A DNA stretch of 10,288 bases from positions 1 to 10,288 of the forward strand of contig CALBSL010000095.1 of assembly GCA_937968025.1 (NCBI GenBank), read 5' to 3'. The notes beneath the pieces were generated by a model. That model made no database searches and had not been told where the DNA came from. It saw only the letters and a program-made list of their open reading frames with translations. Shown here in pieces: positions 1 through 4,948 of this stretch. A program made the position numbers and the translations under genes. Source of the stretch: an uncultured bacterium. Its GTDB lineage: Bacteria > Patescibacteriota > Patescibacteriia > 2-12-FULL-60-25. Positions within the stretch are counted from its first letter, which is position 1; every line of letters begins with the position of its first letter.

Positions 1-530
1 GATCTAACAAGTGCGAGGTACTTCTTTTTGATTTCACGTTGCTGGAATTGGCGCTTGAGCTCTTCGAAGGCGCGCTCCGTTTTCGCCACAATCATGAGGC
101 CGCTCACATCTCGGTCGAGGCGGTGGATGATCCCTGGCCGGTTTGGCTCTCCGCCAACATGGGCGATGGAGGGATACCGAGCGATGAGCGCGTCGATAAG
201 GGTGGCTTCGTCAGTATGTGGCGCAGGGTGGACGAGGAGGCCAGCGGGCTTATTCAGAACAAGCCAGTCGTCCGTTTCCGCGATGATGGCGAGCGGGGCG
301 GTCGGCTTGAATGGGGTGGCTGGAGCGGGTTTCGGCGCCACTTCAACGATACGAACCTCACTCCCTTCGCGGACGAGGGAGTGGGGAGAGGTGGCGGCAT
401 GGCCGTCAACTTGCACCGAGCCGGCTTTGATCAGCTTCTGCCATTGCCCGCGAGAGCGGTCTGGGGAGAGGCGAACAAGGGCTTGATCAAGGCGTTCTTG
501 GTCAAGTTCAAAAGGGATAGTCCAGGACAT
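1..530 (-). CDS. RluA-family RNA pseudouridine synthase (3' end cut by window)
   Basis: This enzyme isomerises specific uridines to pseudouridine in rRNA or tRNA in the cytoplasm. Only the first 176 residues lie in the window; the reading frame is open to base 1. Residues about 10-62 look like an S4 RNA-binding domain (ERLDQALVRL at 12-21, then a V-x-V-D-G turn near 39-43). Residues 91-103 carry the family motif VLNKPAGLLVHPA. Residues 136-144 read HRLDRDVSG, the active-site motif HRLDxxTSG with D139 as the catalytic aspartate; T is replaced by V at 142. This domain order (S4, then catalytic) matches the RluC/RluD branch, but which uridine is modified cannot be told. The ATG start at 528-530 is supported by an AGGA Shine-Dalgarno sequence seven bases upstream (plus-strand 538-541). 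A possible -10 box TAGAAT lies at 547-552 (minus strand) without a convincing -35. It is divergent from the tRNA gene. Confidence 0.93.
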   Translation of the reverse strand, partial: MSWTIPFELDQERLDQALVRLSPDRSRGQWQKLIKAGSVQVDGHAATSPHSLVREGSEVRIVEVAPKPAPATPFKPTAPLAIIAETDDWLVLNKPAGLLVHPAPHTDEATLIDALIARYPSIAHVGGEPNRPGIIHRLDRDVSGLMIVAKTERAFEELKRQFQQREIKKKYLALVR

Positions 531-537
531 AGGGAGA

Positions 538-541
538 TCCT
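538..541 (-). promoter_or_regulatory. Shine-Dalgarno site of the pseudouridine synthase gene
   Basis: Minus-strand AGGA seven bases before the ATG at 530. It fixes that start. It is the only clear Shine-Dalgarno sequence at a standard distance from a start codon that I can find in this window. Confidence 0.6.
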
Positions 542-577
542 ACTTGATTCTACGCATTCTGGCGAATCTGGTGATTT

Positions 578-607
578 TTGACATCGATACCAAAGGTCCG
601 ATACGGT
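578..607 (+). promoter_or_regulatory. Sigma70-type promoter for tRNA-Ile
   Basis: A perfect -35 box TTGACA (578-583) is followed, after 18 bases, by TACGGT (602-607); the alternative ATACGG at 601-606 would give 17. Transcription would start near 613-615, about ten bases before the mature tRNA 5' end at 625, leaving a short 5' leader for RNase P to remove. The -35 box is the best consensus match in the window, as expected for a stable RNA gene. Confidence 0.7.
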
Positions 608-624
608 ACGGGGGGTCACGATAT

Positions 625-700
625 GGGCCGATAGCTCAGTTGGTAGAGCGGGCGTCTTATACACGCCTGGTCACAGGTTCGATTCCTGTTCGGCCTACCA
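625..700 (+). tRNA. tRNA-Ile with anticodon UAU
   Basis: This is a complete 76-nt cloverleaf with encoded CCA. The acceptor stem 625-631 pairs with 690-696 (first pair G-U, the rest Watson-Crick), with discriminator A697 and CCA 698-700. The D stem is GCTC/GAGC (634-637 with 646-649) around an 8-base loop containing GG. The anticodon stem is GGCGT/ACGCC (651-655 with 663-667), and the 7-base loop CTTATAC places anticodon TAT at 658-660 after U33. The variable loop is five bases, TGGTC. The T stem is ACAGG/CCTGT with loop TTCGATT. UAU reads the isoleucine codon AUA. Most bacteria instead decode AUA with a CAU tRNA whose C34 is converted to lysidine by TilS, so the identity is unusual, although every arm is intact. 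AUA is used sparingly nearby, for example at 776-778 in the lipoprotein gene. Confidence 0.95.
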
Positions 701-704
701 CAAC

Positions 705-734
705 AACACCAAGCGATAGGCTTGGTGTTTTTTT
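705..734 (+). terminator. Intrinsic terminator of the tRNA gene
   Basis: AACACCAAGC (705-714) pairs perfectly with GCTTGGTGTT (720-729) around the loop GATAG and runs into seven T residues (728-734). It starts four bases after the tRNA CCA end, so the 3' trailer is very short. Its 3' half doubles as the -35 region of the next gene. Confidence 0.92.
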
Positions 735-750
735 GTCGCTGCGGTATGCT
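722..750 (+). promoter_or_regulatory. Promoter of the lipoprotein gene, probably leaderless
   Basis: TTGGTG (722-727) lies 17 bases before TATGCT (745-750). The start codon ATG at 758 is seven bases after the -10 box, exactly where transcription should begin, so the mRNA would have little or no 5' UTR. No Shine-Dalgarno sequence precedes the ATG, which agrees. The -35 box sits inside the tRNA terminator stem. Confidence 0.5.
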
Positions 751-757
751 GAGTTCC

Positions 758-1519
758 ATGAAACGCTCTCTTTTGATAGCGCCGGTTGCAGCGCTTGTGC
801 TGCTTGGCGCTGGTTGCGGAAGTTCTTCCGCGCCTACCGCAGGAATGGAAACCGCTACTCCTACCGCTCAGACAGGCTCGAACCTGCTTGGACGAACGTC
901 GGCTTGTGCTCATCCGTACTATCCTCTTCGTGATGGCTACTCCATTACGTACGCCAACCGATTTCAAGGCGGTACGAGCGGCTACACCATGTCCGTCTCT
1001 GACGTGACGGCGAATCAAGCGAAGCTCACCGTGGAATATCAGGGCGGAACTCGCAGCGAACAAACCTATGTCTGCAACAACGGTGCGATTCAAGCGTCTG
1101 GCTACGTCGATTTTGCGGCGGGCATGACGGGAGCTTCGGCTTCGGCACAGACGCGCTCGGTTGAGGGTGAGCTGCTTCCTCGTGACCTTCGCGTTGGATC
1201 AACCTGGAACACCCGTTTCGTGATTAGTATGAACATGGGAGGGGTGCCTGGAATGGGCGGCGATCTGAATGGGACGGTGTCTATTCGTCGTACGGCAGAA
1301 GCGCAGGAGCGTGTGACGGTTCCAGCAGGAACATTCCAAGCGATCCGCGTAAAATCTGAGACGGATTTCCGCTTTGATCCCGTCGCTGGTGCAGCTCCAG
1401 AAGCCTTTCCCCCACTTGTTTCGTACGAGTGGTGGGTAGAAGGGAAGGGACTCGTAAAAACCACCATGGGTGGTGACCAATCCATTGTTTCCGAAGCAAC
1501 AGCGATCGTGGTACCTTAA
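758..1519 (+). CDS. Secreted lipoprotein, TapB/DUF3108-like
   Basis: This is a 253-residue protein with a typical lipoprotein signal peptide: KR at residues 2-3, a hydrophobic stretch, then LLGAGC with the lipidated cysteine at C20. A small-residue/Ser-Thr-rich linker follows, then a single globular domain. Three short features recall TapB/DUF3108-type proteins: a PYYPLRDGYSITY segment near residue 53, VTVPAGTFQAIRV in the second half, and a closing WWVEGKGLVK. The molecular role of that group is not established, so this is a surface lipoprotein of unknown function. The start is chosen at ATG 758 because it gives the signal peptide. An upstream TTG at 722 is in frame but lies inside the tRNA terminator. 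The gene is followed 27 bp later by a small membrane-protein gene with no terminator between, so the two are probably co-transcribed. Confidence 0.88.
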   Translation: MKRSLLIAPVAALVLLGAGCGSSSAPTAGMETATPTAQTGSNLLGRTSACAHPYYPLRDGYSITYANRFQGGTSGYTMSVSDVTANQAKLTVEYQGGTRSEQTYVCNNGAIQASGYVDFAAGMTGASASAQTRSVEGELLPRDLRVGSTWNTRFVISMNMGGVPGMGGDLNGTVSIRRTAEAQERVTVPAGTFQAIRVKSETDFRFDPVAGAAPEAFPPLVSYEWWVEGKGLVKTTMGGDQSIVSEATAIVVP

Positions 1520-1546
1520 AGTCTCTAAATTCTTCTCGCTCTTTCT

Positions 1547-2008
1547 ATGACAGTTCAAGTTCATCTTCACCGTCTGTGGGTTCTTACTATGGTGCTTGCA
1601 GTTGGTTTAATGGTGCTTTTCGTGGTGGTTTTTAACCAATCACATCAGCTGCGGTTTGCTGGTATGCCGCGCATGAAGCTGATGATAGCGGACAACATGA
1701 TGGGGAATGGTGAGGCAGAGTTTTTCAAGCATCGTGTTCCTGTGCGCAACGATCTTCAGGAGTATCGCGATCCAGCCGGGGCCTTCTCGTTCCTGCATCC
1801 AACTGGCACCGTGGCGACCTTCGCGACATCCACTGTGGCGGGTCAGCTCGAAACACGCGTTACCCTCTTTGGTGCTCCCCTTGAAACTACTCCGGTCCCG
1901 GATATGACGGTTCGTATCCAGGGATCTTCCGTGCACTTTGACACGCACGAAGGGATGGAAATCCCATATTTCGAAGAAGTCGTTAGCTCGTTTCACTTTA
2001 CGAAGTGA
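1547..2008 (+). CDS. Small single-pass membrane protein, unknown function
   Basis: This 153-residue protein has one N-terminal hydrophobic helix (about residues 10-31) and a short basic/His-containing N-terminus, so it is probably anchored with its C-terminal 120 residues outside. The outer part includes DPAGAFSFLHPTG near residue 76 and ends in EEVVSSFHF. This pattern (an F-x-F-x-x-P strand near the start, a final S-F-x-F strand) is common in small extracytoplasmic domains of the PsbP-like or 'fits a Tyr-Pro strand' kind, but I do not recognise a specific family. It follows the lipoprotein gene and shares the downstream terminator, suggesting both act at the cell surface. No Shine-Dalgarno sequence precedes the ATG. 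Base composition and codon use look like those of its neighbours. Confidence 0.75.
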   Translation: MTVQVHLHRLWVLTMVLAVGLMVLFVVVFNQSHQLRFAGMPRMKLMIADNMMGNGEAEFFKHRVPVRNDLQEYRDPAGAFSFLHPTGTVATFATSTVAGQLETRVTLFGAPLETTPVPDMTVRIQGSSVHFDTHEGMEIPYFEEVVSSFHFTK

Positions 2009-2024
2009 GGTTGGCAGATGCATA

Positions 2025-2046
2025 AAAACGCTCGGTTGAGCGTTTT
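2025..2046. terminator. Bidirectional intrinsic terminator between convergent genes
   Basis: AAAACGCTC (2025-2033) and GAGCGTTTT (2038-2046) form a perfect nine-pair stem with loop GGTT. The A and T tracts make it work on both strands: the plus-strand membrane-protein gene ends 17 bases earlier, and the hflX stop codon (2045-2047) overlaps the stem on the other side. Confidence 0.88.
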
Positions 2047-3172
2047 AATGTTGCAACACCTTCCGAATCGCCCGCTTCACCTCCTCGATCCCTTCGCCGG
2101 ATCTTGATGAAGCAACAATCGCTCCCTCCTTCGCATACTGCTTGAGTCGTGCTTGCTTTGATCGTTCCGTGAGCAGGTCGGCCTTGTGGAGAACGAGAAT
2201 ACGTGGAGTATCGAGAACGCCTAGTTGTTCCAAAATCTCTTCAACCTCGCGTTTCTTTTCGCGATGATGTTTGTCGGAAGCGTCGAGCACATGAATCAAC
2301 ACGCTCGCATGGACCGTTTCATCAAGCGTACTCGAAAACGCTTCAATGAGCTTTGGCGGAAGGTCTTGAATGAACCCGATCGTGTCTGAAATAAGCACTT
2401 CATCGCCCTGATGCGTTCCGTCTTCACGTTCTAGCCACAATTTACCAACATGGGTATCAAGGGTAGCGAAGAGCGCATCGGCCACATAGGCGCCTTTTTT
2501 CGTGAGGGCATTCACCAGGGTCGATTTTCCCGCGTTCGTGTACCCAACGACCGAGACGGTTTTGAGACCGCGCCGGAGACGGTCATGTCGATGGAGGGCG
2601 CGTGATGCGTTGATACGCTTCAGTTCATCATTCGTGTGTTCAAGTTGTTTTGCAAGGTGACGTTTCATGAGCTCGGTGTTCGTTTCGCCTTGTCCTCCAC
2701 GTGTTCCGGTTCCACCCGCTTGCTGCATGAGTTCAAGGCCAAGCCCAAAAATACGCGGTCCAATGTGTTGAATGGCTGCTTTTTTGATCTGAAGTTTTGC
2801 TTCGGAGGTTCTTGCGTGCAAGTCGAAAATTTTCAAAATCAAATCAACACGATCCCAGGCTTTGAGCGGGAATTTTGCTTTACGGAACCGTTCTTCGATT
2901 TCGTACAGCTGCTTTGGTTTAAGAAGGTTATTGATGACGAGCACATCCACCTGTTCTTGTTTGGCGAGTTCGATGAGTTCATCAACTTTCCCTGCGCCAA
3001 TATACGTTCGATAATCCGGAACGCTTCGTTTTTGGATCACGCTCACAACAATAATTCCGCCATACGTTTTCGTGAGAGATTCGAGCTCTTCCAGTCGACG
3101 TTTCGCCGCAGTGGGGGTGAGGCGAGGATCGACGATATCCACCAAAATGGCACGAGGTTTTGCAGGAGTCAT
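2045..3172 (-). CDS. hflX: GTPase HflX
   Basis: HflX binds the 50S subunit and splits stalled or hibernating 70S ribosomes, often under heat stress. The 375-residue length is normal for the family. The N-terminal nucleotide-binding-like domain (about 1-110) contains the YIGAGKVDEL motif at 57-66. A helical linker follows with the conserved GPRIFGLG-type segment (138-145), a Gly-rich loop GGTGTRGGQGE (163-173; typical GxGETxxE) and a helical arm. The G domain starts near 205: G1 GYTNAGKS at 210-217, the FATLD switch-I motif at 235-239, and G3 DTIG at 273-276. G4 reads HKAD at 329-332 instead of NKxD, and G5 is SSR at 355-357 instead of SAK. The N-to-H change is unusual and could weaken guanine selectivity. 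The gene has its own promoter 6 bases upstream of the ATG and no Shine-Dalgarno sequence. Confidence 0.96.
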   Translation of the reverse strand: MTPAKPRAILVDIVDPRLTPTAAKRRLEELESLTKTYGGIIVVSVIQKRSVPDYRTYIGAGKVDELIELAKQEQVDVLVINNLLKPKQLYEIEERFRKAKFPLKAWDRVDLILKIFDLHARTSEAKLQIKKAAIQHIGPRIFGLGLELMQQAGGTGTRGGQGETNTELMKRHLAKQLEHTNDELKRINASRALHRHDRLRRGLKTVSVVGYTNAGKSTLVNALTKKGAYVADALFATLDTHVGKLWLEREDGTHQGDEVLISDTIGFIQDLPPKLIEAFSSTLDETVHASVLIHVLDASDKHHREKKREVEEILEQLGVLDTPRILVLHKADLLTERSKQARLKQYAKEGAIVASSRSGEGIEEVKRAIRKVLQH

Positions 3173-3178
3173 AGAAAA

Positions 3179-3207
3179 ACAGTACGTCCTTCTACTGTCG
3201 CTGTCTA
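3179..3207 (-). promoter_or_regulatory. Sigma70-type promoter of hflX, apparently leaderless
   Basis: On the minus strand TAGACA (plus-strand 3202-3207, five of six matches to TTGACA) is followed after 17 bases by TACTGT (3179-3184). The ATG of hflX begins six bases after the -10 box, so transcription would start at or within a base or two of the start codon. Confidence 0.6.
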
Positions 3208-3281
3208 GCGCTCTTGACGGCGTGATTCAATCCATGGAACGGAGTGAGACGAGTCCATTTAGACTCTGAAAGTGAGTGACG

Positions 3282-4241
3282 ATGAACAAGCTGGGGCTGT
3301 TGTTGGTGGTTGGTGCGGTCCGGACCTGTTGGGGAGAGGAGGGGAATGGGCGTCGCCTGGCACCTCCGCCCACCACGCAGGTGCATCCGACGGCGCATCC
3401 GCCGGGAACGCTCCTGCGCGATGCGGCGGATCGATACTGGGTGGTGGCTCGCTGGCCGGATCGTGAGGAAATTGTCACGTCCATGCGCGATCTGACTCAC
3501 TACGATCTTCGCGAAGCCATTCCGCTCTCCGCCGAAGAGGCACGCTGCTTGCGGGCATCGACGCGGGTGTGGTTTTCGCGCTTTCTCTGGCGACTCTCCA
3601 GACTGCCGAACGGCGATCTGTGGTACACCAATGAAGCGCAGGGGTACCGCCGTCGAGCGCGGCCGTCGGTGATCGCGGCGTGGCGTGATTCGGCCGATCG
3701 CGCCGAAGTATTTCCGGGTACGTTTGAAACGCTTGAGGTACGGTTCCGGGACCTCGGGCCGATGCCTCCGCCCGACGGGGCCATCTTCGTGAATCAAGGC
3801 CGCTACTTCTACTTCGTGGAGGGGGTTCTGCATCCGTTCGAGAGCCGAACGCTTGCGGAACAGGTGGGGTATACGCTCGCAAGCGCCACGCCGCTGTCGC
3901 TGCCTGAACTCGCCGAACTTGGTACGTTTGGTGAGGTATACACAGCATCTCATTTCCAGGTGTGTCCGCTCGCGGCGGCAAATCTTCGTCGCTCAGAAGA
4001 TCATGATCACGATGGCGTCCCGTTCTTCGAGGACTGTGACGATGATGATGCGCGCCGGCACCCTGGCCATGCAGAGATCTGCGACGGTATCGACAACGAC
4101 TGTGACCTCGTGGTAGACGATGGGTTCGATGTCGGATTTCGCTGCGTAATGGAGAATGACTGCCATTCACCCGCGTACACGCGCTGTGCGGACCATCGTC
4201 TCGGCACCCTTTGTTGGGACGATGAGGTCGAGTGCCCCTGA
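3282..4241 (+). CDS. Exported protein with three imperfect repeats and a MopE-type metal-binding motif
   Basis: This 319-residue protein has a hydrophobic N-terminus (about residues 4-17) that serves as a signal peptide or anchor; a cysteine at 16 follows, but no good lipobox is seen. Residues about 42-215 hold three imperfect modules, each opening with a G-x-L/I-x strand and an aromatic-rich strand: GTLLRDAADRYWVVA at 42-56, GDLWYTNEAQGYRRR at 111-125, GAIFVNQGRYFYFVEG at 166-181. Two are followed by the matching segments AIPLSAEEARCL (79-90) and ATPLSLPELAEL (202-213). Residues about 240-281 carry DHDHDGV, DCDDDD, HPGHAEICDG, DNDCD and VVDDG, the pattern of the putative metal-binding motif first noted in MopE, with acidic residues suited to calcium. 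The C-terminus adds four cysteines. A cell-surface role is likely; no enzyme activity is suggested. ATG 3282 is preferred, with GTG 3276 in frame just upstream. Confidence 0.8.
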   Translation: MNKLGLLLVVGAVRTCWGEEGNGRRLAPPPTTQVHPTAHPPGTLLRDAADRYWVVARWPDREEIVTSMRDLTHYDLREAIPLSAEEARCLRASTRVWFSRFLWRLSRLPNGDLWYTNEAQGYRRRARPSVIAAWRDSADRAEVFPGTFETLEVRFRDLGPMPPPDGAIFVNQGRYFYFVEGVLHPFESRTLAEQVGYTLASATPLSLPELAELGTFGEVYTASHFQVCPLAAANLRRSEDHDHDGVPFFEDCDDDDARRHPGHAEICDGIDNDCDLVVDDGFDVGFRCVMENDCHSPAYTRCADHRLGTLCWDDEVECP

Positions 4242-4266
4242 TCCCTCAGTTTTTGGGGGATTTTTT
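4241..4266 (+). terminator. Intrinsic terminator after the MopE-motif protein gene
   Basis: ATCCCTC (4241-4247) pairs with GGGGGAT (4255-4261), including one T-G pair, around a seven-base loop and leads into six T residues (4261-4266). The stem begins at the last base of the TGA stop codon, so it isolates this gene from the sigma-factor operon downstream. Confidence 0.82.
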
Positions 4267-4291
4267 GCATTTTCGCCAGGGGAATCACGGG

Positions 4292-4320
4292 ATGAATATT
4301 TCTGGTGTTCATGCTACGCT
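4292..4320 (+). promoter_or_regulatory. Possible promoter of the sigma factor-A2M operon
   Basis: TACGCT (4315-4320) is a fair -10 box; ATGAAT (4292-4297) sits 17 bases upstream and matches only three of six -35 positions. No classical ECF promoter pair (GGAAC with CGTC at 16-17 bases) was found, so autoregulation by the encoded sigma factor is not visible here. Transcription would begin near 4327, 22 bases before the chosen sigma start. Confidence 0.35.
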
Positions 4321-4326
4321 ATCGTC

Positions 4327-4368
4327 ATGATTCTTGATGTTTTTCGTTATGTCTCCCGGATCCTCTAA
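4327..4368 (+). CDS. Possible 13-codon leader peptide overlapping the sigma-factor start
   Basis: An ATG at 4327 opens a frame of 13 codons (MILDVFRYVSRIL) ending in TAA at 4366-4368. It begins six bases after the putative -10 box TACGCT, the same spacing as the start codons of hflX and (seven bases) the lipoprotein gene, so it could be translated from a leaderless transcript. It overlaps the sigma-factor start in another frame and could affect its translation. It may equally be chance. Confidence 0.22.
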   Translation: MILDVFRYVSRIL

Positions 4369-4948
4369 GGATCAATCGTTTAATGAGGCGCTGCTCGAGC
4401 GCGCAAAAACCGATCCTAAGGGAGTGATTGAGGTGTACGATCGGTATGCCGACCGGCTGTATGCGTATTTTGTTCGCCGTTGCGGCCATCGCGAAACGGC
4501 AGAAGACCTCACCTCGCGAGTCTTTGTTCAGTTTTTAAAGGCGCTGCCAACCCTTGAATGGCGGGGTTTGCCGCTTGAAGCTTGGCTCTTTCGTACCGCC
4601 TCGAACGCGTTAATCGATCACTGGCGTCGGCTCGGAACACACATGGAAGTGGTCCCCACGAATGACGAAGATGAGGCGCCCTGGGATCCGCCGTCGCTTC
4701 AGCCGGGGCCTGATCAACATGCGGAGCTAGTCATGGAAGGGGAGCGAATTCGGGAAGTCCTGTCGCACCTGTCGCCACGAGATCAGGAAGTGCTCGACCT
4801 ACGGTTCTTTGCTGGTCTTGAGCCCATGGAGATGGCTACCATTCTGAACGTTTCACCTAATCATGCGGCTGTTCTCGTCTATCGAGCTCTCGCTCGGTTG
4901 CGGGCGCTGTATCTCAAAACCTATGTCTCACCCACGTCGTCATCCTAG
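4349..4948 (+). CDS. ECF-type (sigma70 family) RNA polymerase sigma factor
   Basis: This 199-residue cytoplasmic protein redirects RNA polymerase to a specific set of promoters. Region 2 spans about residues 25-95: IEVYDRYADRLYAYF (27-41), ETAEDLTSRVFVQFLKAL (49-66, the core-polymerase-binding and -10 recognition helix), and WLFRTASNALIDHWRR (79-94). A variable acidic linker (about 104-122) follows. Region 4 spans about 132-190: LSPRDQEVLDLRFF (141-154), then a helix-turn-helix from MEMATILNVSPNHAAVLVYR (160-179) and ARLRALY. Regions 1 and 3 are absent, as in ECF factors. ATG 4349 is preferred; TTG 4334 and ATG 4337 are in frame upstream, and none has a Shine-Dalgarno sequence. The gene overlaps the next by 26 bp, typical of a sigma factor and its co-translated regulator. 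Confidence 0.93.
   Translation: MSPGSSKDQSFNEALLERAKTDPKGVIEVYDRYADRLYAYFVRRCGHRETAEDLTSRVFVQFLKALPTLEWRGLPLEAWLFRTASNALIDHWRRLGTHMEVVPTNDEDEAPWDPPSLQPGPDQHAELVMEGERIREVLSHLSPRDQEVLDLRFFAGLEPMEMATILNVSPNHAAVLVYRALARLRALYLKTYVSPTSSS

Noticed and set aside
39..581. A 180-codon plus-strand frame at the left edge.
   Set aside because: The minus strand encodes a pseudouridine synthase with its catalytic motif over the same bases.
722..757. In-frame TTG extension of the lipoprotein gene adding 12 residues.
   Set aside because: It starts inside the tRNA terminator stem and would put a Cys-rich stretch ahead of a textbook lipoprotein signal peptide.
2636..3208. A 190-codon plus-strand frame opposite hflX.
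   Set aside because: It is antisense to conserved HflX regions and Phe-rich, with no motif; a shadow.
3214..3265. TTGACG (3214-3219) and TAGACT (3260-3265) as a promoter for the MopE-motif protein gene.
   Set aside because: The two boxes are 40 bases apart and neither has a partner at 16-18 bases; TAGACT alone is too weak to call.
3192..3953. A 253-codon open frame on the minus strand opposite the MopE-motif protein gene.
   Set aside because: Its translation is rich in Arg, His and Pro with no recognisable motif, as expected for an antisense shadow in GC-rich coding DNA; the plus-strand frame has a signal peptide and a known motif, and is followed by a terminator.
4281..4326. GGAAT (4281-4285) and CGTC (4323-4326) as an ECF-type autoregulatory promoter.
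   Set aside because: They are separated by 37 bases, far from the 16-17 required.
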